From the NCBI GenBank assembly GCA_002479405.1, contig DLMX01000107.1, positions 1-27,883 on the forward strand: 27,883 nucleotides of DNA, written 5' to 3'. Below the pieces are notes generated by a model. It was not told the DNA's origin and made no database searches. It saw only the letters and a program-made list of their open reading frames with translations. Of this stretch, positions 1-7,829 are shown piece after piece. Numbering within the stretch: the first letter of the stretch is position 1; each line of letters begins with the position of its first letter. The DNA is from Methylophilaceae bacterium UBA7525. Its GTDB lineage: Bacteria; Pseudomonadota; Gammaproteobacteria; Burkholderiales; Methylophilaceae. A program made the translations under genes and the position numbers.

Positions 1-234
1 GGCGTGTTCGAGTTCGACCAGTTTGGCGCCGGCACCAGGACCATTGCCGAAGCCATTGCCAAAACCAGCGCGTTTACACTGGCAGGCGGCGGCGACACCA
101 TCGCTGCAATTCAGAAATATGACATTTACGACCAGGTGTCTTATATTTCTACAGCGGGGGGTGCGTTCCTCGAGTTTCTGGAAGGCAAGACTTTGCCTGC
201 CGTAGAGATTCTGGAGCAGCGTGCCAAAGGCTGA
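1..234 (+). CDS. pgk: Phosphoglycerate kinase, C-terminal part (5' end outside window)
   Basis: The frame is open from the first base and ends in TGA at 232-234, so only the last 77 residues are present. Phosphoglycerate kinase transfers the acyl phosphate of 1,3-bisphosphoglycerate to ADP in the cytoplasm (glycolysis, or the reverse direction in CO2 fixation). The visible part begins GVFEFDQFGAGT and contains the nucleotide-site motif AGGGDT (about 22 residues further on) and the STAGGAFLEFLEG segment, all diagnostic of the C-terminal nucleotide-binding lobe. It is followed by a strong terminator and then pyk in the same direction, the usual glycolytic neighbour in betaproteobacteria. Identification is secure; the start and upstream context cannot be seen. 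Confidence 0.96.
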   Translation, partial: GVFEFDQFGAGTRTIAEAIAKTSAFTLAGGGDTIAAIQKYDIYDQVSYISTAGGAFLEFLEGKTLPAVEILEQRAKG

Positions 235-256
235 GTCCTTTTCAATTCGCAATCCG

Positions 257-282
257 AAGGGGCTCGTCAGGGCCCCTTTTTT
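257..282 (+). terminator. Rho-independent terminator after pgk
   Basis: A perfect 7-bp stem, AAGGGGC (257-263) with GCCCCTT (272-278), has an 8-base loop and runs into a T tract (277-282). It lies 22 bases after the pgk stop and only 27 bases before the pyk start, so pyk is either expressed by read-through or from a promoter upstream of or overlapping this hairpin. Confidence 0.85.
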
Positions 283-309
283 ATCATCTACAGGCGGTCA
301 GGAAATCAC

Positions 310-1731
310 TTGAGCATACGCAAAACCAAAATTGTCGCCACACTCGGCCCGGCATCCGGCAGTGAGGAAATCATCGCGCGCATGATCGTCGCCGGTGTCG
401 ATGTCGTGCGGCTCAATTTTTCGCACGGCAGTGCCGAAGAGCATATACAGCGTGCGGCGCTGGTGCGATCGATTGCCGTCAAACTGGGGCGTCCGGTCGG
501 TGTGTTGTGTGACCTGCAGGGGCCGAAGATCCGTATCGGCAAATTCGAGCTGGGCAGTATCAGTTTGCAGGCAGGGGATAAATTCATTCTGGATGCCGAA
601 TGCGTGCTGGGCAACCAGCAGCGGGTCGGTCTCGACTACAAGACGCTGCCGCATGAGGTCGAACCCGGTGCCGTGCTGCTGCTGGACGATGGGCGCGTGG
701 TCATGTCGGTGGATCGCGTGGAGAAGTCCGGCATTTACTGCACCGTGATTACCGGCGGCGTGTTGTCCAACAACAAGGGCATCAATCGGCAGGGCGGCGG
801 GCTCTCGGCAGCGGCATTGACCGACAAGGACAAGCAGGATATCAGGACGGCTGTGGCACTGGAGGCCGATTTCATCGCACTCTCCTTTCCGCGTAGTGGT
901 AAGGACGTGATGGATGCACGGAAACTGGTCAGAAAAGCCGGCGGTACTGCCAGCATTGTTGCCAAGATCGAGCGGGCAGAAGCGATCGATGCATTGGAGG
1001 AGATCATCGATGCTTCCGATGTGATCATGGTGGCGCGCGGGGATCTGGGGGTGGAGGTCGGCGATGCGGTTGTGCCAGGACTGCAGAAGCGCATGATCCG
1101 CATGGCACGGGCGCGGAACAAGGTGGTGATCACGGCAACCCAGATGATGGAATCCATGATCAATAACCCGATCCCGACCCGGGCCGAGGTTTCGGATGTG
1201 GCCAACGCCGTGCTGGATGGCACAGATGCCGTGATGCTGTCGGCTGAAAGTGCCATCGGGCAGTATCCGCTGCAGGCGGTATCGGCCATGCATCGTGTCT
1301 GTCTCGAAGCGGAACGGGAGTATCTGGCCCAGGATAACGCGCAACGCAACTCGGTGGAGTTTCAGCGTGTGGATGAAGCCATTGCGATGGCGGCCATCTA
1401 TACCGCCAGGCATCTGAAGGTCAAGGCGATTGCAGCATTGACGCAGTCTGGTGCATCAGCCCAGTGGCTTTCGCGTGGTGACGCTGAAGTCCCGATTTAC
1501 GCCTTGTCGCCGGAAAAGACCGCCAGACGCAAGCTGACACTGTATCGCGGTGTTTATCCGTTTCCTATCGATCAGTCCGACAAGGATAGGGACATGATAT
1601 TGCGCGAAATGGAGAATACGCTGCTACGAAATGCAGTGGTTCAAAAAGGCGATCTGGTGCTGCTGACTTTTGGTGAGCCGATTGGCGAGGCCGGGGATAC
1701 CAACACCATGCGAATTATCAGGGTGGTCTGA
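310..1731 (+). CDS. pyk: Pyruvate kinase, TTG start
   Basis: Makes pyruvate and ATP from phosphoenolpyruvate and ADP, the last step of glycolysis, in the cytoplasm; 473 residues, normal for the family. The N-terminus KTKIVATLGPASGSEE is typical. The substrate-site motifs follow in order: VRLNFSHG (about residues 34-41), CDLQGPKIRIG, the active-site lysine region AKIERAEAID, the ARGDLGVE loop, then ATQMMESM and PTRAEVSDVANAVLDG, and a C-terminal allosteric domain. The start is a TTG at 310: AGGA at 300-303 lies six bases upstream and the family's N-terminal residues begin immediately after it, while no ATG fits. SAESAIGQYP replaces the commoner SGETA.GKYP, a tolerated variant closer to PykA enzymes. 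Confidence 0.95.
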   Translation: MSIRKTKIVATLGPASGSEEIIARMIVAGVDVVRLNFSHGSAEEHIQRAALVRSIAVKLGRPVGVLCDLQGPKIRIGKFELGSISLQAGDKFILDAECVLGNQQRVGLDYKTLPHEVEPGAVLLLDDGRVVMSVDRVEKSGIYCTVITGGVLSNNKGINRQGGGLSAAALTDKDKQDIRTAVALEADFIALSFPRSGKDVMDARKLVRKAGGTASIVAKIERAEAIDALEEIIDASDVIMVARGDLGVEVGDAVVPGLQKRMIRMARARNKVVITATQMMESMINNPIPTRAEVSDVANAVLDGTDAVMLSAESAIGQYPLQAVSAMHRVCLEAEREYLAQDNAQRNSVEFQRVDEAIAMAAIYTARHLKVKAIAALTQSGASAQWLSRGDAEVPIYALSPEKTARRKLTLYRGVYPFPIDQSDKDRDMILREMENTLLRNAVVQKGDLVLLTFGEPIGEAGDTNTMRIIRVV

Positions 1732-1783
1732 ACGTTCGACCTGAAATGCTGATAAAAAGGTATGAGTCAGGGGCATTGTGCAA

Positions 1784-1789
1784 TAAAAT
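1784..1789 (+). promoter_or_regulatory. Possible -10 element for purC
   Basis: TAAAAT at 1784-1789 lies 29 bases before the purC start in the 87-base gap after pyk. No convincing -35 hexamer is placed 16-18 bases upstream, and no terminator separates pyk from purC, so this may be a weak internal promoter or chance. Confidence 0.3.
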
Positions 1790-1818
1790 AAGCCTCCCTA
1801 AGTGAGATCAGTAAAGTT

Positions 1819-2718
1819 ATGCAGCCTCTACTCAAAAGTCATATTTCCAGCCTCAAGCTCATCAATCAGGGTAAGGTGCGAGACATTTATGATGTCGATG
1901 CCCGTACCATGCTGCTGGTAGCCACGGACCGGCTATCTGCTTTCGATGTGGTATTGCCGACACCGATCCGTGACAAGGGCGCCATCCTGACCCAGATTGC
2001 CAATTTCTGGTTTGACAAGCTGAGTCACATCGTGCCGAATCATCTGACCGGAATAGATCCGCAATCGCTGGTGAAGGATGATGCTGAAAAATCCCAGCTC
2101 GGTAAACGCGCAATCGTTGTGAAGAAGCTGAAGCCTTTGCCGATCGAAGCCATCGTGCGCGGCTATCTGGTCGGTTCCGGCTGGAAGGAATACAAGGCCA
2201 GCGGTACGGTCTGTGGTATTCCTTTGCCGGCCGGTCTGCAGGAGGCCTCTGTATTGCCGGAACCGATATTCACTCCGTCGAGCAAGGCCGAGGTCGGCGA
2301 TCATGATATCAATATCACGCACCGGCAGGCAGCAGAGCTTCTTGGCCAGGATCTGGCCAAGACCGTGGCAAATGTCAGCATTCGGCTTTACAAGGAAGCC
2401 GCGCAATATGCCTTGACCCGCGGCATCATCATTGCCGATACCAAGTTCGAGTTCGGTCTGGATGACAGCGGCCAGCTCTATCTGATCGATGAGGTGCTGA
2501 CCCCGGACTCCTCACGTTTCTGGCCTGCGGACCAGTATGCGGTCGGCAAGAACCCGCCCAGTTATGACAAACAGTATGTGCGTGACTGGCTGGAATCCAG
2601 CGGCTGGGACAAGACGCCACCAGGCCCTGAATTGCCGGCTGATGTGGCGGAGAAAACCAGCGAGAAATATCGTGAAGCATTCCTCAAGCTGACAGGAACC
2701 GCATTCACTCCAGATTGA
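1819..2718 (+). CDS. purC: Phosphoribosylaminoimidazole-succinocarboxamide synthase
   Basis: SAICAR synthetase joins aspartate to CAIR using ATP, the step after PurE in de novo purine synthesis, in the cytoplasm. The 299 residues match the longer form of the family. Motifs visible are GKVRDIYD (about 18-25), TDRLSAFDVVLP (about 37-48), EAIVRGYLVGSGWKEY, and toward the C-terminus IIIADTKFEFG followed by LIDEVLTPDSSRFWP. The ATG at 1819 fits the family N-terminus, but there is no strong ribosome-binding site (AGTAAAG lies just upstream). Its stop overlaps the TTG of the next gene by four bases. In many betaproteobacteria purC sits next to purE/purK; here those two are about 23 kb downstream. 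Confidence 0.96.
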   Translation: MQPLLKSHISSLKLINQGKVRDIYDVDARTMLLVATDRLSAFDVVLPTPIRDKGAILTQIANFWFDKLSHIVPNHLTGIDPQSLVKDDAEKSQLGKRAIVVKKLKPLPIEAIVRGYLVGSGWKEYKASGTVCGIPLPAGLQEASVLPEPIFTPSSKAEVGDHDINITHRQAAELLGQDLAKTVANVSIRLYKEAAQYALTRGIIIADTKFEFGLDDSGQLYLIDEVLTPDSSRFWPADQYAVGKNPPSYDKQYVRDWLESSGWDKTPPGPELPADVAEKTSEKYREAFLKLTGTAFTPD

Positions 2719-3008
2719 AATTGCATTCGCGACTGCAACAAATCGCACAGCACCTCAAGTCAGAGCTGGTGCTTTACCAGCGTGTATTGCGTCATCCACA
2801 AACCCCGAGAATGGCCAAATTGCTGTTATGGCTGGCAGTGGCCTATGTGCTGCTGCCATTTGACCTGATTCCGGATTTCATTCCGGTCATCGGTCAGCTG
2901 GATGATTTGATTGTGGTGCCCGGATTGATATATTTGGCGCTGAAATTCATTCCGGAGGATCTGGTTGAGGAATGCAGGGCGCAAATCAAGGAAAGCAGTG
3001 AGTTATGA
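2715..3008 (+). CDS. DUF1232 (YkvA-like) small membrane protein
   Basis: A 97-residue protein with the DUF1232 core: AKLLLWLAVAYVLLPFDLI followed by PDFIPVIGQLDDLIVVP, the family's signature PxDLIPDFIPxxGxxDDL. Two hydrophobic stretches (about residues 37-54 and 66-80) suggest membrane association. The biochemical role of the family is not established. The frame begins at a TTG whose last bases are the purC stop (TTGA overlap, 2715-2718); another in-frame TTG lies at 2721, and the first in-frame ATG is too far inside the conserved domain. Its stop overlaps the carbonic anhydrase start (ATGA, 3005-3008), so purC, this gene and the next are probably translationally coupled. The family call is confident; function is unknown. 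Confidence 0.88.
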   Translation: MKLHSRLQQIAQHLKSELVLYQRVLRHPQTPRMAKLLLWLAVAYVLLPFDLIPDFIPVIGQLDDLIVVPGLIYLALKFIPEDLVEECRAQIKESSEL

Positions 3009-3643
3009 GCGATATGGAAAAACTGGTCGATGGCTATCGGCGTTTTCATGAACACTATTTTGCCGCTGAAGGGCAGGAGCTGTTTGCCGAACTGGCCATG
3101 GGTCAGAGCCCCAGCACGCTGGTGATCGCCTGTTCGGATTCGCGTGTGGATCCGGCACTTGTCATGGATTGCAAACCCGGCGACCTGTTTGTGGTGCGCA
3201 ATGTGGCGAATCTGGTGCCGCCCTATGAAAAGGGTGGTGGTTATCACGGTGTCAGCGCGGCATTGGAGTTCGCAGTCTGCGCTTTGGGCGTGGAAGACAT
3301 TATCGTGCAGGGGCATCGGCAGTGTGGCGGGATCAAGGCCCTGTTCGAAGGTGTGCCGGAGGGAATGGATGGTGAGTTCATCAAGCCTTGGGTCAACATG
3401 GCCAAACGCGCGGCCGAGCGTGTGCGGGCAGACCATCCGCAGGCAACTGCTGATGAAAATTTGTGCAACTGCGAGATGGCTGGCATTCTGGTTTCGCTGG
3501 AGAACCTCCGCACCTTCCCGTTCATACTGAACCGCATGCAGCAAAACCGGCTCAAGCTACACGGCTGGTATTTCGATATCGTCAGCGGCGAAATGCATGC
3601 CTATAATGCGGACAATCTCAAGTTCGAGCCGCTGATTGCCTGA
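3005..3643 (+). CDS. Beta-class carbonic anhydrase
   Basis: Interconverts CO2 and bicarbonate; 212 residues, typical for the family. The zinc site is complete: Cys43, with Asp45 and Arg47 in ACSDSRVDP, and His104 and Cys107 in GHRQCGG. The segment VVRNVANLVPPY is the conserved active-site region. No signal peptide is seen, so it should be cytoplasmic. The ATG overlaps the DUF1232 stop by four bases, placing it in the purC transcription unit. Bicarbonate is a substrate of PurK, encoded elsewhere in this window, and of other carboxylases, so a supply role is plausible but inferred. The next gene, ppa, appears to have its own promoter. Confidence 0.94.
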   Translation: MSDMEKLVDGYRRFHEHYFAAEGQELFAELAMGQSPSTLVIACSDSRVDPALVMDCKPGDLFVVRNVANLVPPYEKGGGYHGVSAALEFAVCALGVEDIIVQGHRQCGGIKALFEGVPEGMDGEFIKPWVNMAKRAAERVRADHPQATADENLCNCEMAGILVSLENLRTFPFILNRMQQNRLKLHGWYFDIVSGEMHAYNADNLKFEPLIA

Positions 3644-3669
3644 TTTTGCGCGTTTGATTCGCGTATAAT
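3641..3669 (+). promoter_or_regulatory. Likely sigma-70 promoter of ppa
   Basis: A perfect -10 hexamer TATAAT at 3664-3669 lies 27 bases before the ppa ATG. The -35 position (TGATTT, 3641-3646, 17-base spacer) matches consensus poorly. The call rests on the -10 box and its position. Confidence 0.6.
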
Positions 3670-3696
3670 CACCTATTTTTCGCAGGAAACAGCAAT

Positions 3697-4245
3697 ATGT
3701 CACTCAATCTGGTGCCTTCCGGCAAATCCCTGCCGGATGATTTCAATGTCATCATCGAAATCCCCATGCAGGGCGATCCCGTCAAATACGAAGTGGACAA
3801 GGATAGCGGCGCGATTTTTGTTGATCGCTTCATGGGAACTGCCATGCAGTATCCGACCAACTACGGTTATATCCCGCACACGCTGTCTGAGGATGGCGAC
3901 CCGGTTGATGTATTGGTACTGACACCGGTCCCTTTGCTGCCCGGAGTCGTGGTGCGTTGCCGTCCGCTTGGCGTGCTGAAAATGACAGATGAAGCCGGTC
4001 CGGATGCCAAGGTGTTTGCTGTGCCGGTCGAGAAGGTTTGCGGGTTGTATAACCACCTCAAGACTTACAAGGACGTCTCGGAATGGCGCCTGAACATCAT
4101 TGCCCACTTCTTTGAGCACTACAAGGATCTGGACAAGGGCAAATGGGTCAAGATCGATGGCTGGGAAGGCATAGACGAGGCCTGCAAGGAAATTCTCTCC
4201 GGCGTGGAGAGATTCAAAAAGGCTAAAGTCAAGCCGGCATTCTGA
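3697..4245 (+). CDS. ppa: Inorganic pyrophosphatase, soluble family I
   Basis: Hydrolyses cytoplasmic pyrophosphate to two phosphates, pulling biosynthetic reactions forward. The 182 residues are close to the size of the E. coli hexameric enzyme. Metal and substrate ligands are present: Glu21 and Lys30 regions, Arg44, YPTNYGYIP (52-60), the EDGDPVDVLVL motif with Asp66, Asp68 and Asp71, and WRLNIIAHF later on. The ATG at 3697 is preceded by CAGGAAAC, a good ribosome-binding site. It ends 26 bases before a bidirectional terminator that it shares with the convergent membrane pyrophosphatase gene. Confidence 0.97.
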   Translation: MSLNLVPSGKSLPDDFNVIIEIPMQGDPVKYEVDKDSGAIFVDRFMGTAMQYPTNYGYIPHTLSEDGDPVDVLVLTPVPLLPGVVVRCRPLGVLKMTDEAGPDAKVFAVPVEKVCGLYNHLKTYKDVSEWRLNIIAHFFEHYKDLDKGKWVKIDGWEGIDEACKEILSGVERFKKAKVKPAF

Positions 4246-4270
4246 TCGTTTGCCATCAGGAAAAGCAAAT

Positions 4271-4300
4271 AAAAAGGGCGGCCATCAGGCCGCCCTTTTT
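4271..4300. terminator. Bidirectional terminator between ppa and hppA
   Basis: A perfect 13-bp stem AAAAAGGGCGGCC / GGCCGCCCTTTTT (4271-4283 with 4288-4300) with loop ATCA. A run of T follows the stem on the plus strand and the stem itself supplies five T on the minus strand, so it can stop both convergent genes. Confidence 0.92.
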
Positions 4301-4313
4301 GTTTTTGAAATGT

Positions 4314-6341
4314 TTACAGCAGCGGCACGATCAGCAGTGCCACGATATTGATGATCTTGATCAGGGGATTGACCGCAGGGCCGGCTGTGTCCTTGTAAGG
4401 GTCACCAACAGTATCGCCAGTGACCGCGGCCTTGTGCGCTTCCGAGCCCTTGCCGCCGAAATTGCCGTCCTCGATGTACTTCTTGGCATTGTCCCAGGCG
4501 CCACCACCGGTACACATGGAGATGGCGACGAACAGGCCGGTAACGATGGTACCCATCAGCAGGCCTCCAAGTGCAACCGGACCCAATATCAAACCAACGG
4601 CAATTGGCACAGCTACAGGCAGTAGCGAAGGAATCATCATTTCCTTGATGGCGGCTGTGGTCAGCATGTCGACGGCCTTGCCGTATTCCGGTTTGCCAGT
4701 ACCTTCCATGATGCCGGGAATCTCGCGGAACTGGCGGCGTACTTCTTCCACCACCGAGCCTGCAGCGCGGCCGACTGCTTCCATAGCCATTGCGCCGAAG
4801 AGAAATGGAATCAGGCCGCCGATGAAGAGGCCGATAATAACCATGGGATTACTGAGGTCGAAGCTGGAAGCCAGGCCGACGCTGTCGAGTTTGTGCGTGT
4901 AATCTGCAAACAGTACCAGCGCGGCAAGGCCGGCAGAACCGATGGCATAGCCCTTGGTCACGGCCTTGGTGGTGTTGCCGACAGCATCCAGCGGGTCGGT
5001 GACATCACGCACGCTGCTCGGCAGTTCAGCCATTTCGGCGATGCCGCCGGCGTTGTCCGTGATCGGGCCGTAAGCATCCAGTGCCACGATGATGCCGGCC
5101 ATGCTCAGCATGGCAGTTGCGGCGACGGCAACGCCATAAAGCCCGGCCAGTGCGTAGGAAGCAAAGATGGCGACGCAGACGGAAAGCACCGGCCAGGCAG
5201 TGGATTTCATCGAGATACCTATGCCGGCGATGATGTTGGTGGCATGGCCGGTGGTGGATGCCTGTGCAATGTGCTGTACGGGTTTGTAATCGGTGCCGGT
5301 GTAGTACTCGGTGATCCAGACCAGGGCGGCAGTCAGAATAAGGCCGATGGCGCTGGCGCCCCACAAGGCGTTGGCACTGACCGCTTCACCGCCGGTGGTG
5401 AGTCCGTCCGGGAAGATGTAGGCGGTGACGAAATAGAATGCAACCAGCGAAAGCAGGCCGGCAACAGCCAGCCCCTTGTAGAGCGCAGGCATGACGTTCT
5501 TCATGTCCGGTTTGGCTTTGACGAAGAAGCAGCCGATGATGGAAGCCACGATCGAGGCCGCGCCGAGCAACAGGGGGTAAATGATGCCATTGGCACCTGC
5601 ACCGGTAATCATCAGGCTACCCAGTACCATGGTGGCGATGATGGTGACAGCATAGGTTTCGAACAGGTCGGCGGCCATGCCTGCGCAGTCGCCGACATTG
5701 TCGCCGACGTTGTCGGCAATCACGGCCGGATTGCGCGGGTCGTCTTCCGGGATCCCGGCTTCGACCTTGCCGACCAGATCGGCACCTACATCCGCACCCT
5801 TGGTGAAGATGCCTCCACCCAGACGGGCAAAGATGGAGATCAGCGAGGAGCCAAATGCCAGACCGATGAGTGGGTTGAGGTTTTCCGTGGCCTCGGCGCC
5901 AAGGTAGACATAGAAGCCGGTCACACCCAGCAGCCCAAGTCCGACTACCAGCATGCCGGTGATGGCGCCGCCTTTGAAAGCAACGTCCAGCGCCGGCACG
6001 ATGCCGCCGGTGGCGGCTTGGGCGGTGCGCACGTTGGCCTTGACCGAGACGTTCATGCCGATGAAGCCGCATGCACCGGAAAGAACCGCGCCGACGACGA
6101 AGCCCAGTGCGGTATCAAGACCGAGGAAGATGCCAATCAGGATGGTGAGTACCACGCCGACCATGGCGATGGTTTTGTATTGGCGCGCCAGATAGGCAGC
6201 AGCGCCTTGTTGAATCGCACCTGCAATTTCTTGCATGCGTGCGTTGCCGGCAGGCAGTGAAAAGATCCATTTACTCATGACTGCGCCGTAGATTACGGCG
6301 AGTAACGCGCTTGCAATTGCTAATATCAGTCCAGCAGACAT
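4314..6341 (-). CDS. hppA: K+-independent proton-pumping pyrophosphatase
   Basis: Membrane-integral enzyme that couples pyrophosphate hydrolysis to ion export across the cytoplasmic membrane. 675 residues with about 16 hydrophobic segments. Catalytic motifs are intact: TKGADVGADLVGKVEAGIPE, DPRNPAVIADNVGDNVGDCA and, near the C-terminus, DTVGDPYKDTAGPAVNPLI. In the subclass-defining stretch GNTTKAVTKG, Lys459 followed by Thr462 is the signature of K+-independent proton-pumping enzymes (K+-dependent ones have Ala at the lysine position). I chose the ATG at 6341 because GAGGGAGAAG lies just upstream and the conserved N-terminus MSAGLIL starts there; the frame stays open 45 codons further upstream, but that extension is not family-like. 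Confidence 0.95.
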   Translation of the reverse strand: MSAGLILAIASALLAVIYGAVMSKWIFSLPAGNARMQEIAGAIQQGAAAYLARQYKTIAMVGVVLTILIGIFLGLDTALGFVVGAVLSGACGFIGMNVSVKANVRTAQAATGGIVPALDVAFKGGAITGMLVVGLGLLGVTGFYVYLGAEATENLNPLIGLAFGSSLISIFARLGGGIFTKGADVGADLVGKVEAGIPEDDPRNPAVIADNVGDNVGDCAGMAADLFETYAVTIIATMVLGSLMITGAGANGIIYPLLLGAASIVASIIGCFFVKAKPDMKNVMPALYKGLAVAGLLSLVAFYFVTAYIFPDGLTTGGEAVSANALWGASAIGLILTAALVWITEYYTGTDYKPVQHIAQASTTGHATNIIAGIGISMKSTAWPVLSVCVAIFASYALAGLYGVAVAATAMLSMAGIIVALDAYGPITDNAGGIAEMAELPSSVRDVTDPLDAVGNTTKAVTKGYAIGSAGLAALVLFADYTHKLDSVGLASSFDLSNPMVIIGLFIGGLIPFLFGAMAMEAVGRAAGSVVEEVRRQFREIPGIMEGTGKPEYGKAVDMLTTAAIKEMMIPSLLPVAVPIAVGLILGPVALGGLLMGTIVTGLFVAISMCTGGGAWDNAKKYIEDGNFGGKGSEAHKAAVTGDTVGDPYKDTAGPAVNPLIKIINIVALLIVPLL

Positions 6342-6499
6342 CGACTTCTCCCTCTTCTTTTTAAGTGAATTGAGAACCTCGGGCGTTGCTTCTTGTTTTA
6401 TGTGTGACGATATTTCAAATGACGATTGCGGTGGCGATGCTATGCCGATTGCGCCGAGTATTCTCCTAAAGACCAACGAACGAATATTGCTGCGAGGCC

Positions 6500-6528
6500 A
6501 TTATTTCATTTTTATCTGGTGCTCACAA
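6500..6528 (-). promoter_or_regulatory. Candidate promoter of hppA
   Basis: Read on the minus strand: TTGTGA (6528-6523), 17-base spacer, AATAAT (6505-6500). The -10 matches five of six and the -35 four of six. It sits about 160 bases upstream of the hppA ATG in a 229-base gap that otherwise shows no gene or clear terminator. A long untranslated leader would result. Confidence 0.35.
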
Positions 6529-6570
6529 TGACCAAATCTTCGCGCATGCGAGCAAGCATGGTGCCTGCGG

Positions 6571-7380
6571 CTAGAACATGCCCCAAAGCATCTTGAATCC
6601 GACCAGGTAAAGCAGAGCGGCAAATGCCCGCTTGAGTGTGATGCCCGGCAGTCGTTGCGAGATCCGGGCGCCCAGTGGGGCAGTCAATGCGCTCATGAGG
6701 GCAACGCCGATCACGGCGGGAAGATAGATGTAGCCCAGGCTATGAGGCGGTAAATGCGGCGCATCCCAGCCGTTAAGCATGAAGCCCAACGTGCCCGATA
6801 TGGCGATCGGCAGGCCGATGGCCGCGGAAGTGCCGATGGCCTTCTTGACGGCGATGTTGCAATAGATCAGAAAGGGTACGGACAGCGAGCCGCCACCAAT
6901 GCCGACCAGGCTGGAAACGATGCCGATGAATGTGCCGCTCAAAGACATGCCAAGAACCCCGGGCAGTCTCCGCTTGGCGTTCGGACTGATGTTGAGGATG
7001 AGCTGGGTGGCTATGATAAATACGAAGACAGCGAAAATCGCCTTGAGCCAGGCGGTTTGAAGGCTGGCGGTCAATAGTGAACCCAGCAGGGTGCCCAACA
7101 CGATGCCGGTTGCAATGTGGTGTACCACCGGCCAATCGACATTGGCCCTGTGGTGATGTGCGCGTGCAGAGGAGATGGAAGTGAATATGATGGTGGCAAG
7201 AGAAGTGCCCAGCGCCATGTGCATGACATGTTGTTCAGGAAATGCCATGCTTGTGAACACCAGGCTCAGAATGGGTACGACAATGAGTCCGCCGCCGACA
7301 CCGAAAAGGCCGGAGAGAACCCCTGCCAGTGCGCCGGCTAGCAGATAGAGGGCAAGGCCCAGAGGATTGTCCGCAATCAT
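6571..7380 (-). CDS. TSUP (TauE/SafE) family membrane transporter
   Basis: A 269-residue polytopic membrane protein with the duplicated TSUP signature: SGLFGVGGGLIVVPIL in the first half (about residues 21-36) and SSLVGIGGGSLSVPFLI in the second. About eight hydrophobic segments are visible. Members export or import sulfite, sulfonates or other small organic anions; the substrate cannot be told from sequence. The ATG at 7380 follows the dciA stop by only 20 bases on the same strand, so the two are probably cotranscribed, although nothing obvious links their functions. The sulfur-anion role would suit a chemolithotroph, but that is inference. Confidence 0.88.
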   Translation of the reverse strand: MIADNPLGLALYLLAGALAGVLSGLFGVGGGLIVVPILSLVFTSMAFPEQHVMHMALGTSLATIIFTSISSARAHHHRANVDWPVVHHIATGIVLGTLLGSLLTASLQTAWLKAIFAVFVFIIATQLILNISPNAKRRLPGVLGMSLSGTFIGIVSSLVGIGGGSLSVPFLIYCNIAVKKAIGTSAAIGLPIAISGTLGFMLNGWDAPHLPPHSLGYIYLPAVIGVALMSALTAPLGARISQRLPGITLKRAFAALLYLVGFKMLWGMF

Positions 7381-7400
7381 TGAGAATTAACCCCCCGGGC

Positions 7401-7829
7401 TTACTTGCTGTTCGAACGGGAGGAGAGCTTTTTCAGCATCAGCGCCAGCGCCGGATTGTCATTCAGTCGAGAGGCCAGTTTTTCAAGTTCGGTGGCGGCG
7501 AAAGGACTGAGTTTGCGACTGATTTCAGGGGGGCTGGGCGGACTAGATTGGACTTGCACTTGAACCCGAATTGAAGTAACTTCTAGGCCGTGCTTTTGTA
7601 AGTTAGTCAAGAGACTAGGCAACAAAAGCTTAACTTTTGCAGCTACTGCACCATTGCTGGCGTAAACCGTCAATCGTTTGTGACTGATGTCGCCTGCCTG
7701 TGTGTAAGGTTTGAGTGTTTCGGGTACGACCGTATCCCATAATTTCTGGCATGCGGTCAATTTCTGTGCCTTTTCTGAAATCTGCGCCAGTTCGGCGTTG
7801 TTTCGCAGAAAAGCATTAAGACGTTGCAT
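7401..7829 (-). CDS. dciA: DUF721 protein, DciA-type replicative helicase loader
   Basis: A 142-residue protein with a DUF721 domain in the N-terminal two thirds: the LxxxWxxVVP-type segment CQKLWDTVVPETLKPYTQ, then the strand-rich KRLTVYASNGAVAAKVKLLLP, then an amphipathic helix. DUF721 proteins of the DciA type recruit the DnaB helicase in bacteria without DnaC; that function comes from the family. The C-terminal tail (about 95-142) is Ser/Pro/Lys-rich and likely disordered. The ATG at 7829 is supported by GGGAGGG about eight bases upstream. Only 28 bases separate this start from that of the divergent M23 gene. DUF721-M23-secA adjacency is widespread in gamma- and betaproteobacteria, which supports the call. 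Confidence 0.8.
   Translation of the reverse strand: MQRLNAFLRNNAELAQISEKAQKLTACQKLWDTVVPETLKPYTQAGDISHKRLTVYASNGAVAAKVKLLLPSLLTNLQKHGLEVTSIRVQVQVQSSPPSPPEISRKLSPFAATELEKLASRLNDNPALALMLKKLSSRSNSK

Noticed and set aside
298..1413. A 371-codon open frame on the minus strand across pyk
   Set aside because: It is antisense to an unmistakable pyruvate kinase, has no recognisable domain and a composition (many His, Arg, Gln) typical of shadow frames in GC-rich coding DNA.
4893..6260. A 455-codon open frame on the plus strand across hppA
   Set aside because: Antisense to a clear membrane pyrophosphatase; Gly/Asp/His-rich without any domain, explained by the codon bias of the real gene.
6342..6476. 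A 45-residue N-terminal extension of hppA
   Set aside because: The frame is open, but the Shine-Dalgarno and the family N-terminus both point to ATG 6341, and the extension is polar and unlike pyrophosphatases.
6545..6560. CATGC...GCATG inverted repeat after the TSUP gene as a terminator
   Set aside because: The stem is only five pairs and no T run follows on the minus strand.
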